A stretch of 30,453 bases of DNA from the NCBI GenBank assembly GCA_002316835.1, contig DCEG01000057.1, positions 1 through 30,453 on the forward strand, read 5' to 3'. Below the pieces are notes generated by a model. It saw only the letters and a list, made by a program, of their open reading frames with translations. It was not told the DNA's origin and did no database searches. Shown here one piece after another: positions 1 to 8,770 of this stretch; position 1 is the first letter of the stretch; each line of letters begins with the position of its first letter. The position numbers were made by a program, and so were the translations under genes. Source of the DNA: Bacteroidales bacterium UBA1035. GTDB lineage: Bacteria > Bacteroidota > Bacteroidia > Bacteroidales > Dysgonomonadaceae.

Positions 1-134
1 ATTAACGCAACAGCAGTATTGTGAGAATATAAATTAAAATCATTATAAATAATTCAATTTCATTTCCGATAAACAATGAATTTGGGATATTAAAGAATAA
101 ATAAAAAGTTGGGAAATATTTAATATTTATCAAA
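1..134. other. AT-rich left edge, no gene seen
   Basis: I see no convincing coding region, hairpin or TAnnTTTG box in this stretch. It precedes the first cupin gene and presumably carries its 5' untranslated region. Confidence 0.5.
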
Positions 135-665
135 ATGGCAGAAGGAAAAATAATAACCAACAAAGTAACAGGAGAAAAAGTACAATTTCTGAAAACCACA
201 AAAGAAACAAATGGTGAATATTTTCAATTCGAATTGTGGGTTTCCCCAAAGGGATTCATGCCTATGAGACATCTTCATAATAAATATGCGGAGAAAGTTG
301 AAGTTAAATCGGGAATTCTGAAAGTGGAACATGAAGGCGAAATCAGGCATCTGCGTGCCGGTGAAGCATTTAATATTGAAAAAGGAAAGCGACACCAATG
401 GTGGAATGAATCGGAAACTGAGACGGTAAATGCGATATTTACGATCACGCCGGCGCATAGATTTGAAGTGATGTTAGAACAAATTTTCGGTATTAGTAAT
501 GAAAAAGGGGAACTCAGTTTCTGGCAAATCATGGCCATGGCCAACGAGTACGACATGATCATTGCAGGTCCTCCCATTTTCTTACAGAAAATAATGAATA
601 CTGTTCTTGCACCGATAGCCAACATGATGGGCTACAGGAAATATTATCCGAAATACAGTCAATAA
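135..665 (+). CDS. cupin-domain protein
   Basis: This is a 176-residue protein with a single cupin beta-barrel in roughly residues 25-110 and a helical tail in residues 115-170. The cupin motif is partial: the segment RHLHNKYAEKVEV supplies an HxH pair and a glutamate, and KGKRHQWWN supplies the second-half histidine, so a metal site is likely. There is no signal peptide, so it is probably cytoplasmic. The helical tail resembles that of the cupin protein at 4236-4775, so the two look like members of one subfamily. The next gene begins 22 bases downstream and may be co-transcribed. The substrate is unknown; cupins range from enzymes to small-molecule binders. The start is the first ATG of the frame. 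Confidence 0.75.
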   Translation: MAEGKIITNKVTGEKVQFLKTTKETNGEYFQFELWVSPKGFMPMRHLHNKYAEKVEVKSGILKVEHEGEIRHLRAGEAFNIEKGKRHQWWNESETETVNAIFTITPAHRFEVMLEQIFGISNEKGELSFWQIMAMANEYDMIIAGPPIFLQKIMNTVLAPIANMMGYRKYYPKYSQ

Positions 666-687
666 GCATTTATAAAAAACTTAAACT

Positions 688-2595
688 ATGAAAACTAAAA
701 ATCTATCCGTTATTTTACTAATAACAATTTTTGCACTATCGTGCAGTCAGGAAAAAGATCAGTCGAGAGTTCCCAAGCAGTACACGGCCGAACAATTAAG
801 AAACAACGTTTCCGTATTTGCTGCAGGATTCAATCAAGACGACTCACAAATTCTCATCGGAAATAATCAGTCGGGGATTTACAATGTTTACCTATTAAAT
901 GTTGCGGACACCACATTACGTCAATTAACGCATTCAACAAAAAATTCTCAATTTCCGGTAGAATTTTTAAGCGTAAGCGACAATTTTATCTTCGAACAGG
1001 ATGAAGGTGGAAACGAAAACTATCAACTCTATTTACAGAACGTTAACGACACTACCATAAAAAATCTGACACCCTGGCCCGGAAGTACCAATTCATTTCG
1101 CGGATGGAGTTTGGATAAAAAATCGATGTACGTAACCAGCAACAGAAGAGATCCGCGTTTTTTTGATCTTTTAAAAATGGATACCGTTTCGTGGAACCCG
1201 CAACTGATTTATCAAAACGATAGTGCTTTCTCTATATCCGGAGTAAGTTCTACCGGCAGATTTATTGCCTTAACCAAAGATATTGCATCGACTAAAAACG
1301 AATTGTATCTATATGACACCCAGGCTAAAACCTATAAGAAGCTAAGCAACGACAACGAAGCTTTATGGAGTGCGAGTGCGTTTGAGAAGAACGATAGCAT
1401 TCTTTACTACACTACAAACGACGATAATGAATTCACTTATGTTGTAAAGTACAACATCAATTCGGGCAAAGCTGAAAAATTCTTTGAAGACAGTTGGGAT
1501 GTACGGGGAATGAGCCTCAGTGAAAATGAAAAATACCGAACCTTTTTTGTGAACGAAGACGGTAAAAACAAACTACTCCTTTTTGACCACACGTCAAATC
1601 AACCTATAGCTTTTCCGGAAGTAGCTGATGGTGATATTTTAAGCATCAATATTTCCCCGTCGGAGAAGAACATGATTCTCTCCATCGGAAGCAGTGTGAG
1701 TCCGAGTAATATATATTCTTACAACATTGCCGACAACAAACTAAAGAAACTGACATCTACTCTGAATAAAGAGGTGGATGAAAATGATTTGGCTAAGGCA
1801 GAAGTTGTCCGTTACAAATCGTTCGATGGTTTGGAAATTCCTGCCATCTATTACAAACCGCTTCAGGCAAGCAAAAAGAATAAGGTGCCGGCATTGGTTT
1901 ATGTGCACGGCGGGCCGGGCGGTCAAAGCCGTGTTGGATTCAGCAACAGTATACAGTTTCTTTTAAACAAAGGCTATGCGATCCTGGCTGTAAACAACCG
2001 GGGAAGCAGCGGATACGGTAAAACCTTCTACAATTTGGATAATCGCCAACACGGTGAAGGAGACTTGTTGGACTGCATTTGGGGCAAAAAGTGGCTGGCT
2101 TCACAGGAATATATCGACAGTACTGCTATCGGTATTTACGGTGGCAGTTACGGCGGAAATATGGTGCTGAATGCACTCACACTTCATCCCGATGAATTTA
2201 AGGTTGGAGTAGATTTGTTTGGAGTAACCAACTGGCTGAGGACATTGCGAAGCATTCCGCCCTATTGGGAATCTTTCCGCAAGGCGCTTTATGATGAGAT
2301 GGGCGATCCGGAATCAGCCGATAGTGTTCGGCTCAAAAAGGTATCTCCTTTGTTCAATTACGATAAAATTACGAAACCGCTTATTGTCTTTCAGGGTGCC
2401 AACGATGTACGCGTACTTCAGGTTGAAAGTGATGAAATAGTGGAAGGAGTTAAGAAAAACGGTGTGCCGGTAGAATATGTTATTTATCCGGATGAAGGGC
2501 ACGGATTCATCAAAAGGGAAAATCAGATTGATTCAGACAATAAAACGCTTGAATTTTTGGATAAATATTTGAGAACTCAACCCGTGAAAAATTAA
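688..2595 (+). CDS. S9 family serine peptidase (prolyl oligopeptidase-like) lipoprotein
   Basis: The protein has 635 residues. The N-terminus is a lipoprotein signal: basic residues, a hydrophobic run, then a lipobox with Cys19, so it should be exported and lipid-anchored. Residues about 35-360 are rich in short beta-propeller-like repeats, and residues about 375-630 form the alpha/beta-hydrolase catalytic domain. The triad is visible: Ser487 in GGSYGG, Asp573 in GANDVRV and His605 in DEGHGF. The oxyanion region YVHGGPGG and the NNRGSSGYG segment also match the S9 family. Such enzymes cut oligopeptides, often after proline or as dipeptidyl or acyl-aminoacyl peptidases. The exact specificity cannot be read here. 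It probably contributes to periplasmic peptide breakdown. Confidence 0.92.
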   Translation: MKTKNLSVILLITIFALSCSQEKDQSRVPKQYTAEQLRNNVSVFAAGFNQDDSQILIGNNQSGIYNVYLLNVADTTLRQLTHSTKNSQFPVEFLSVSDNFIFEQDEGGNENYQLYLQNVNDTTIKNLTPWPGSTNSFRGWSLDKKSMYVTSNRRDPRFFDLLKMDTVSWNPQLIYQNDSAFSISGVSSTGRFIALTKDIASTKNELYLYDTQAKTYKKLSNDNEALWSASAFEKNDSILYYTTNDDNEFTYVVKYNINSGKAEKFFEDSWDVRGMSLSENEKYRTFFVNEDGKNKLLLFDHTSNQPIAFPEVADGDILSINISPSEKNMILSIGSSVSPSNIYSYNIADNKLKKLTSTLNKEVDENDLAKAEVVRYKSFDGLEIPAIYYKPLQASKKNKVPALVYVHGGPGGQSRVGFSNSIQFLLNKGYAILAVNNRGSSGYGKTFYNLDNRQHGEGDLLDCIWGKKWLASQEYIDSTAIGIYGGSYGGNMVLNALTLHPDEFKVGVDLFGVTNWLRTLRSIPPYWESFRKALYDEMGDPESADSVRLKKVSPLFNYDKITKPLIVFQGANDVRVLQVESDEIVEGVKKNGVPVEYVIYPDEGHGFIKRENQIDSDNKTLEFLDKYLRTQPVKN

Positions 2596-2688
2596 ACTTA
2601 TCTCACTTATGCCGACACGGTCTTGTGTTGACAAGATGAATAAATAAATTCTTTCTCATTATTCAATAACATTTTAAAAACAACCCAA
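2596..2688. other. intergenic region
   Basis: This short spacer has a weak 5-bp hairpin (CTTGT/ACAAG, near 2622-2635) without a U-tract. I see no clear promoter box, so the downstream gene may be read from upstream or from a non-consensus promoter. Confidence 0.3.
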
Positions 2689-3558
2689 ATGAAAAAGACA
2701 TTTTTTCTTTCATTGATCCTTTTCTTTTCTATTTCGCTTTCTTCTGTTCTTTATGCACAGGAAGAGAAAACATTTGTCACAGTTAATACTGTTGACGGGA
2801 ATCAGTACACCGGAACCGTTGTTTCGGAAAATGCTGAATTTATTGAATTAAACACTGAAGCGCTTGGGGTTCTTAAGATTATGAAAAGCAACATCGAAAG
2901 CAGAAGCGAAGCGCGCGGCAAAATGAGAGACGGTAAGTTATGGCTCGACAATACGCAATCGACACGATATTTTTGGGCACCCAATGGATACAACCTTAGA
3001 AAAGGGGAAGGATACTACCAAAACATACTCGTATTTTGGAATCAGGCATCGTACGGTTTTACCGATAATTTCTCTGTTGGTGCAGGAATTATACCATTAT
3101 TCCTTTTTGGAAAAGAAACCGCAGAATACACACCGTTCTTTGTCATACCAAAATTCTCAATTCCAATAATGAAAGATAAATTAAATGTTGGTTTGGGTGC
3201 TGTGGTGGGAACAGCAGGATTTCAGAATTTTCTTGCCCTTCCTTTTGGTGTTCTTACTATTGGTAATCGGGAGAAGAATCTGACATTCGGTGCCGGGGGC
3301 TTCTTTTTGGAAGGAGAAAATTCAGATCCATTTTTCACCGTGAGTGGAATGCTCCGTGTATCGCGTAATACATATTTGATGTCTGAAAATTATTTTGTTA
3401 CGACTCCCGATTTACAAACAGTGGTGTCTTTAGGAGCCCGTTCTATTTTCAGAAGAGTGAGTATTGATTACGGATTAGTATTTCCACTCCCTAATGACAG
3501 TGGAATCTTTGCAATGCCTTTTTTAGGCATCTCAATTCCTTTTGGAAAGAAGATATAG
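2689..3558 (+). CDS. secreted protein of unknown function with N-terminal SH3/LSm-like strand domain
   Basis: The protein has 289 residues and begins with a classical signal peptide of about 23 residues ending at LYAQ. Residues about 28-70 (VNTVDGNQYTGTVVSEN followed by a leucine- and isoleucine-rich strand stretch) resemble a small beta-barrel of the SH3 or LSm kind, as found in many Bacteroidota envelope proteins. The remainder is built of alternating strands rich in glycine and aromatics (YGFTDNFSVGAGI, FGAGGFF), which suggests an outer-membrane or periplasmic beta structure. I recognise no named family and no catalytic motif. It is followed by a likely promoter for the next gene. Confidence 0.7.
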   Translation: MKKTFFLSLILFFSISLSSVLYAQEEKTFVTVNTVDGNQYTGTVVSENAEFIELNTEALGVLKIMKSNIESRSEARGKMRDGKLWLDNTQSTRYFWAPNGYNLRKGEGYYQNILVFWNQASYGFTDNFSVGAGIIPLFLFGKETAEYTPFFVIPKFSIPIMKDKLNVGLGAVVGTAGFQNFLALPFGVLTIGNREKNLTFGAGGFFLEGENSDPFFTVSGMLRVSRNTYLMSENYFVTTPDLQTVVSLGARSIFRRVSIDYGLVFPLPNDSGIFAMPFLGISIPFGKKI

Positions 3559-3585
3559 CAATGCTTTAACTATCAGAATATGTGA

Positions 3586-3593
3586 TATATTTG
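3586..3593 (+). promoter_or_regulatory. -7 promoter box (TATATTTG)
   Basis: TATATTTG matches the Bacteroidota sigma-ABfr -7 consensus TAnnTTTG exactly. It lies about 100 bases before the membrane protein gene at 3694. No clear TTTG -33 element is visible at the ideal spacing. Confidence 0.45.
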
Positions 3594-3693
3594 CTTTGTT
3601 TTATAAAAACTTATATAGACAGAAGATTACTTTCTCATAGCACGTTCATTGCTAATGTAGGCTGAATGTGTGTGGCATTAAAATTGAAAATTT

Positions 3694-4215
3694 ATGAAAT
3701 TATTATTACCAACTATTCAGAAAGTATTTCTTTATCTGCTTTTAGTAAACATTGGATTATACGCAGGAATGGTATTTTTTCACGAAATGTGTCCTGTAGA
3801 AACTAAACTGTCGGCAATCGAATACGTAAAATACTGGAAGATCGCCGATGGCGAGTTTATGAATCCGCGAATGAGTATTCTTGGGCCAGCTTTGATGGGA
3901 CTTTTCATCACGACGGTATTATTACACATCAAAAAATGGAAAACTATATTCTTTTTGCTTCTGGGATTGTCGTTTCTTTTTTTCGTTGCCGAAGTTGTGT
4001 ATATCAACACTCAGCAAATGCCCATTAATGAGTTTATTCGAAACGTAGATTTAAGTTCGTTAGCAGAAGGAGATATCGCAAAAATTGAGCAACTGCAAGC
4101 AAAGTCCGTCTCAAACTTTCATGTGAGATTTGTGTTTTCCATGCTGAGTTTTGTCTTGTTAAGCATAACTCCGTTTTTGTTTCATAAACTTGATCGGAAA
4201 AGATCTCACAATTAA
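3694..4215 (+). CDS. four-helix integral membrane protein, DUF1772/anthrone-oxygenase-like
   Basis: The protein has 173 residues with four predicted membrane segments, near residues 8-28, 63-80, 85-105 and 143-162. Between helices three and four lies the segment NTQQMPINEFI. This resembles the conserved polar P-x-N segment of DUF1772 proteins, a family that includes fungal anthrone-oxidising enzymes. The assignment rests on topology and this motif only. It is followed 20 bases later by a cupin gene and is probably co-transcribed with the two cupins and the AraC regulator downstream. DUF1772 and cupin genes together suggest handling of a small, possibly aromatic or quinone-like, molecule. That is inference. 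Confidence 0.6.
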   Translation: MKLLLPTIQKVFLYLLLVNIGLYAGMVFFHEMCPVETKLSAIEYVKYWKIADGEFMNPRMSILGPALMGLFITTVLLHIKKWKTIFFLLLGLSFLFFVAEVVYINTQQMPINEFIRNVDLSSLAEGDIAKIEQLQAKSVSNFHVRFVFSMLSFVLLSITPFLFHKLDRKRSHN

Positions 4216-4235
4216 AATTATTAATTTATTTTGTT

Positions 4236-4775
4236 ATGGCTTCTAAAAATCAATTACTTGACATGACGCCGATCGGAATGATATTCAAGGTCCTGAAGTC
4301 GGCAGCGGACACTGATGGGAAATCATTGGATTTACATTGGGAATTGTTACCCAAATGTAACACCGTGAAACCCATGATCCACATTCATCCGCACGCAATT
4401 GAAACCTACGAGGTACTGGAAGGCGAAATGGAGTTTTTTATAAAAGATAAATGGGTTGCAGCCGGGAAAGGAGATAAAGTAACCATACCCATCGGAGTAG
4501 CACATACTTTCCGAAACCCTTCAGATAATGTTGTTACTGTTTTCAACACTCATCAACCTGCTCTCAGGATGGAAAATTATTTTGAGGATTTGTGTAACGG
4601 GGTCAACAAACTCTCAGACAACGGGAAGAGTGTTGAAATGAATTTAAAAGCCATGCTACATCTAAGTGTATTGATGAATAAGTATCGCCAGGAAATAATT
4701 TCAACAAATCCTCCCGATGCAGTCATCAGAACGTTGGGATTTATTGGTAAAATGTTGAAAATAAAAATTGAGTAA
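4236..4775 (+). CDS. cupin-domain protein
   Basis: The 179-residue protein has a well-kept cupin core at residues about 40-110. HIHPHAIETYEVLEGE gives the first motif (two metal-binding histidines, a glutamate and the terminal glycine), and IPIGVAHTFRN gives the second with its histidine. After the barrel is a helical tail of about 60 residues, like that of the cupin protein at 135-665, so these are probably paralogues. It lacks a signal peptide. It lies between the DUF1772-like gene and the Tat-exported cupin, with gaps of 20 and 26 bases, consistent with one operon. Its ligand is unknown. Confidence 0.8.
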   Translation: MASKNQLLDMTPIGMIFKVLKSAADTDGKSLDLHWELLPKCNTVKPMIHIHPHAIETYEVLEGEMEFFIKDKWVAAGKGDKVTIPIGVAHTFRNPSDNVVTVFNTHQPALRMENYFEDLCNGVNKLSDNGKSVEMNLKAMLHLSVLMNKYRQEIISTNPPDAVIRTLGFIGKMLKIKIE

Positions 4776-4801
4776 ATAATTCAAATTCCAAGTATTTCAA
4801 T

Positions 4802-5362
4802 ATGAAAAACAGCCGAAGACATTTTCTAAAGACAATCGGTTTGTCCGGTTTAGCTTTTTCACTTCCTTATACTCAACTCTTAGCTGAAAATGAGCCCCAT
4901 CCGGATATTGAAGGTTTTGTAACCAATGCCGAAACTTATGAGACATATTACATCGCTGGAAGACAAGCATCTGTCACCATTATTATTGATAAAAAGAAAA
5001 AAGGTGTTTCATCGATGTCATTGTGTTTCGAAGACATTAAATCAGGTGATTCTATTCCGGTTCATAAGCATATGAACGAAGCGGAAATTGTCTATATCCA
5101 GTCTGGCTCCGGCATATTCACGCTCAACGACAAAGAATTTCAGATTAAAGGAGGTGGCTCCGCATATATTCCGATTGGCTTATGGCATGGATTAAAAAAC
5201 ACAGGAGATGAAACACTCAGAATGCTATTCGGTTACACTCCTGCCGGATTTGAAAGCTATTTTTGTGAAATAGGAGTTCCAGAAGGCACAAAGTGGATAC
5301 AAAAAACACCTGAAGAGTTTGCTGCAATAAATAAGAAATATGGAATCATTTATAAAAGCTGA
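4802..5362 (+). CDS. cupin-domain protein with twin-arginine (Tat) signal
   Basis: The 186-residue protein opens with RRHFLK followed by a hydrophobic segment ending near residue 28. This is a Tat-type signal, so the protein is probably folded and metal-loaded before export. The cupin core spans about residues 65-150: VHKHMNEAEIVYIQSGSG gives motif one (HxH, Glu, Gly) and IPIGLWHGLKN gives motif two. The gene follows another cupin and ends 8 bases before the AraC regulator, so it belongs to that operon. An exported and a cytoplasmic cupin side by side suggest the same chemistry or ligand on both sides of the membrane, which is inference. No substrate can be named. Confidence 0.8.
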   Translation: MKNSRRHFLKTIGLSGLAFSLPYTQLLAENEPHPDIEGFVTNAETYETYYIAGRQASVTIIIDKKKKGVSSMSLCFEDIKSGDSIPVHKHMNEAEIVYIQSGSGIFTLNDKEFQIKGGGSAYIPIGLWHGLKNTGDETLRMLFGYTPAGFESYFCEIGVPEGTKWIQKTPEEFAAINKKYGIIYKS

Positions 5363-5370
5363 TAAAATTA

Positions 5371-6198
5371 TTGAAAGTTATTACCTACATACCGCATCAG
5401 GCTTTACAACAACTCATACTTCGTATTTCCACCGTTGAGGCCAATCTACCCGAAGGGGTCAATAGTGTGGTATCTCCATATCCTCCCACTCCATATCAAT
5501 CGATAATTTTTTATTGCAATAATCCGATTTCAATGAGTAAGAACGATGATGTTGATTTCAAAAAACAACCGTTAAGCGTTTTACTGGGGCCGCAGGTTTC
5601 ACGTGTAAACATCAAAGTTCACAATCGATTAAAAGCTGTTCGGGTGGATTTTTTGCCTGGTGGATTATTCCGGTTTCTGAAAATTCCGATGAATGAACTA
5701 TTTGATAAAGGGTTCGATGCAAAGGATTTTTTTGGGATGAAAATGAAAATCTTAACCGAACAATTATCAGAAATCACAGATCTTGAAGTTGGGAAAAAAT
5801 TAGTTGAAAAGTTCCTGCTGGATCGATTAAGAATCGTAAATGATCACTTGCCTTTCGATAATGCTTTACATGTTCTGTACAGAAATAACGGCAACATAAG
5901 CATGGAAAAAGCGGCATCGCTTTCATGCCTGAGTTTAAAACAATTTGAAAGAAAATGTAAGGAAAGAATTGGAATGAATCCCAAGAGCTATGCCCGGATC
6001 CTAAAATTTTCTAAAGCTTACAGATTACACGAAGCATCTCCCGAATTGGATTGGATCAGTATCGCATATGAAGCGGGATACTACGATCAGATGCATATGA
6101 TAAAAGATTTCAAAGTTTTTGCCGGAGTAAATCCTTCTGAAATTGAGAAACAACTCCGCAATACTGCAATTAAAATGCAAAAAGACCTGAACTTTTAA
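5371..6198 (+). CDS. AraC-family transcriptional regulator
   Basis: This is a 275-residue protein with a ligand- or partner-sensing N-terminal domain (about 1-150, of the kind labelled DUF6597) and a C-terminal double helix-turn-helix DNA-binding domain (about 170-265). The second half carries the typical core ISIAYEAGYYDQMHMIKDFKVF followed by GVNPSE. The start is TTG, 8 bases after the upstream stop. No in-frame ATG exists before residue 55, so TTG is needed to keep the N-terminal domain. It is the last gene of the cupin cluster and is the obvious candidate to control it. Confidence 0.88.
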   Translation: MKVITYIPHQALQQLILRISTVEANLPEGVNSVVSPYPPTPYQSIIFYCNNPISMSKNDDVDFKKQPLSVLLGPQVSRVNIKVHNRLKAVRVDFLPGGLFRFLKIPMNELFDKGFDAKDFFGMKMKILTEQLSEITDLEVGKKLVEKFLLDRLRIVNDHLPFDNALHVLYRNNGNISMEKAASLSCLSLKQFERKCKERIGMNPKSYARILKFSKAYRLHEASPELDWISIAYEAGYYDQMHMIKDFKVFAGVNPSEIEKQLRNTAIKMQKDLNF

Positions 6199-6238
6199 TG
6201 TGTCGATTTTTTACTATGCCTGCAGCACCTTGAGAATG

Positions 6239-6246
6239 TATATTTG
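6239..6246 (+). promoter_or_regulatory. -7 promoter box (TATATTTG)
   Basis: This is an exact TAnnTTTG match, 34 bases before the ATG at 6280. It overlaps the upstream in-frame TTG at 6244, so that TTG cannot be translated from this promoter and the ATG at 6280 is preferred as the start. Confidence 0.5.
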
Positions 6247-6279
6247 TTGAAATTCATTAACAATATAAACTATAACAAA

Positions 6280-7197
6280 ATGAAACTTTCAACTTACATT
6301 ACATTAATATTGCTGTCAGTTTATAGTCTTTCAAATGCCCAGCAAAGTAAAAAACAGGTAAATGAAAACTCAGATCTTGAACAACTGGAAGGTTATTCTC
6401 AAACGTATTATTACAGTTCTGGCTTCAAAGAAAGAGCAGAGAATATTGCCCGGTTCCTGGAAAATGCTGCTGTTTATTTTAAAAACGAATTAGCATTTAC
6501 ACCCAAGACAACACTTTATATACTTGCTCCACAACATTGGGATCAATACGCCGCATTTCCGGTTTATGGCATGCCACACAATATCGATTATTACCGGTTG
6601 ACAATTGCATCGGAAGACAATCCATTCTGGAAGAGCTTTTTACCTCCTTTAGAAAATTTGCCAAACGTTTTGGTTGAACGTATAAATAATGCCTATCGCA
6701 GAACTGATGGCAACTACAGCATGCAACCCTTTTTCGATTTGTTGGCTTTGCACGAGATGGGACATTCGTATCACGAACAAGCAGGATTAAAAATGCATCG
6801 TAAGTGGCTGAGCGAATTGTTTGTCAACATAATGCTGCATACTTATGTTGCCGAAATGCAGCCGGAATTGTTGCCCGCTTTGGAAACTTTTCCCGAGATG
6901 GTTATCGGTGCAGGTTCATCGGAATACCGTTACACTTCCCTGGCAGATTTTGAAAAAAACTATGATGATGCCGGTAAAGGCATGACCGCCAAAAATTATG
7001 GTTGGTATCAAAGTAATTTACATCATGCAGCCAAACAGATTTATAATGCCGGAGGCAAAACGGTAATTAAAAAACTTTGGGATGCATTAAAAAAACATCA
7101 ACAAACAATGACAGATGAAGAACTAATTGCAATGTTAAAGAATGAAGTACATCCATCGGTAGCGGATGTGTATTTGAAGTGGAATGAAATTGATTAG
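6280..7197 (+). CDS. secreted HExxH zinc-metallopeptidase-like protein
   Basis: With the ATG at 6280 the protein has 305 residues and a signal peptide of about 20 residues ending at LSNAQ. Starting instead at the upstream TTG would bury this signal behind 12 extra residues. The centre contains LALHEMGHSYHE, an HExxH zinc motif (His158, Glu159, His162). Seventeen residues on is WLSELF, whose Glu179 is placed to be the third ligand of a gluzincin-type peptidase. Residues about 30-110 contain an YILAP strand and aromatic stretches typical of such secreted proteins. Its substrate is unknown. It ends 22 bases before the convergent radical SAM gene. Confidence 0.7.
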   Translation: MKLSTYITLILLSVYSLSNAQQSKKQVNENSDLEQLEGYSQTYYYSSGFKERAENIARFLENAAVYFKNELAFTPKTTLYILAPQHWDQYAAFPVYGMPHNIDYYRLTIASEDNPFWKSFLPPLENLPNVLVERINNAYRRTDGNYSMQPFFDLLALHEMGHSYHEQAGLKMHRKWLSELFVNIMLHTYVAEMQPELLPALETFPEMVIGAGSSEYRYTSLADFEKNYDDAGKGMTAKNYGWYQSNLHHAAKQIYNAGGKTVIKKLWDALKKHQQTMTDEELIAMLKNEVHPSVADVYLKWNEID

Positions 7198-7219
7198 AGA
7201 TAAAAACAAGATTAATCCA

Positions 7220-8554
7220 TCACTCCCACATAAATTCATCATCTTTATAAGCTTTCTTCATTAAATTATCTTTTTCGAAGAAAAACTCTTTTTCGCCGAA
7301 GGCAGGTTTAAGATCGTCTAACCAAGTGGCTTTTGGATCGTATTCTGCAAAGAAAGGAATATCCACTAAATTGGGATTACGGCATTGTAAAAATCGCAGT
7401 ACAAATACTTTTTCACCTTTAACTTCCGATACTCCCAACACTTGTATTTTCCCGGGGCTACAACTCATGCTGGGGCCTCTTACCGTGCGGGCAATGCCGC
7501 TTACGTCGGAGTAAGCTTTTCGGAAAATATTCCATGCTTTAACTAGCGGCAGCTCGAAAAACGCTTTAGATCCGGTATCGCGCGCTACGAACATGTAATA
7601 TGGAATTAGCCCAAGACGAACTTGTTCTTTCCACATAGTTGCCCATATTTCGGGTTTGTCGTTAATATTCCGCATCAGCGGCGATTGTGTACGCATCTGT
7701 GTTCCCGTATTTCGAATACGGTCAATGGCTTGCTTCACAGCATCGGTCGATAGTTCAGCCGGATGATTAAAGTGCGTTTGAAGAGCCAGGTGTTTGCCTG
7801 CTTTATTAACCCTTTCAAATAAAAAGAGAAGTTCGTCCGCGTCTTGATCTGTCAGAAAACGATAAGGCCAGTAACCTAAAACTTTAGTGCCGATTCGTAT
7901 ATTTTGTATGTGATCGAACTCTTTCGATAACAGCGGCTCAATGTAGTTCGATAAGATTCTTGCCTTTGTTGTCAACGGATCCCCGCCGGTAAAGAGCACA
8001 TCAGTAACTTTTTTGTTTTTAAGTAAATATCGATGAAGTAAGTCAGCTTCTTTCATCGCAAATCTCAAATCTTTCAAGCCGGTAAATTGCGGCCAGCGAA
8101 AGCAGAATGTACAATATGCGTGGCAGGTTTGTCCCTGACTGGGAAAAAACAGTGCAGTTTCGCGATACTTATGTTGTATGCCGTGTAATTTATTACCCTC
8201 TAATGAAGGTACGTTATTCTCTTGTCCTGCAGGATTTGGATTTAACTTTAACCTTATTTTATTTACTTCTTCCTGAAAGGCTTGTGAGGTCCGTGGCCCG
8301 GTTTCATTTTGCAAAAGCCCGGCTACTTTATTATAATGTGTTTTGGACAACATCTCTTTCCGGGGAAATGTGAGCGTGAAAATAGGATCATTGGGTATAT
8401 TGTTCCAGTCTATAAGTTGCTCTACGACGTAGTTATTGGATTTAAAGGGAAGCACATTTCCCACTACTCGGACGGCTTCTATTTGTTCTGATGATAATTT
8501 TGTAATTTGTGGTATGTCTTTGTAGCTGTGTAATGTGTAATTTTTATATTTCAT
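7220..8554 (-). CDS. KamA-family radical SAM enzyme (lysine 2,3-aminomutase-like)
   Basis: Counting from the longest possible start (TTG at 8617, 465 residues), the radical SAM motif is CHAYCTFC with Cys165, Cys169 and Cys172, and GGDP lies at 211-214. C-terminal is SCSPGK, whose Lys390 sits where lysine 2,3-aminomutases hold pyridoxal phosphate. This family moves amino groups or does related PLP/SAM radical chemistry; the substrate here is not known. The TTG at 8617 lies inside a -7 promoter box, so the start is the ATG at 8596 or, as chosen here, the ATG at 8554, which gives 444 residues beginning MKYKNY. It is convergent with the metallopeptidase gene and divergent from the arginine operon. 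Confidence 0.85.
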   Translation of the reverse strand: MKYKNYTLHSYKDIPQITKLSSEQIEAVRVVGNVLPFKSNNYVVEQLIDWNNIPNDPIFTLTFPRKEMLSKTHYNKVAGLLQNETGPRTSQAFQEEVNKIRLKLNPNPAGQENNVPSLEGNKLHGIQHKYRETALFFPSQGQTCHAYCTFCFRWPQFTGLKDLRFAMKEADLLHRYLLKNKKVTDVLFTGGDPLTTKARILSNYIEPLLSKEFDHIQNIRIGTKVLGYWPYRFLTDQDADELLFLFERVNKAGKHLALQTHFNHPAELSTDAVKQAIDRIRNTGTQMRTQSPLMRNINDKPEIWATMWKEQVRLGLIPYYMFVARDTGSKAFFELPLVKAWNIFRKAYSDVSGIARTVRGPSMSCSPGKIQVLGVSEVKGEKVFVLRFLQCRNPNLVDIPFFAEYDPKATWLDDLKPAFGEKEFFFEKDNLMKKAYKDDEFMWE

Positions 8555-8614
8555 TATTTCTTTTTCTGGTTCACAACAGACTGTGAAGATGTTCATATTT
8601 GTATCTCGGATACG

Positions 8615-8622
8615 CAAATATA
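8615..8622 (-). promoter_or_regulatory. -7 promoter box for the radical SAM gene (TATATTTG)
   Basis: Read on the minus strand this is TATATTTG, an exact TAnnTTTG match. Transcription should start near 8608, which excludes the TTG at 8617 as a start codon. Confidence 0.5.
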
Positions 8623-8754
8623 AAAAAAAGAGGAAAAAGATTGAAATATATAAACACTCTTTACGGTTTTTTTTAATAATTTGATAAAACTGTCTATTTT
8701 GTGTTTTTAAATCAAATTTTCTTTCTTTTTTTCGTTTTTATTAAATATATATAG

Positions 8755-8762
8755 TACTTTTG
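8755..8762 (+). promoter_or_regulatory. arginine operon -7 promoter box (TACTTTTG)
   Basis: TACTTTTG matches TAnnTTTG exactly. TTCG at 8731-8734, 20 bases upstream, is a one-mismatch candidate for the TTTG -33 element. The predicted start of transcription, around 8766-8769, is only a few bases before the leader ORF at 8771 and gives a leader of about 190 bases before the first structural gene. A weaker box (TATTTTG, 8695-8701) lies further upstream. Confidence 0.55.
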
Positions 8763-8770
8763 TAATTCCA

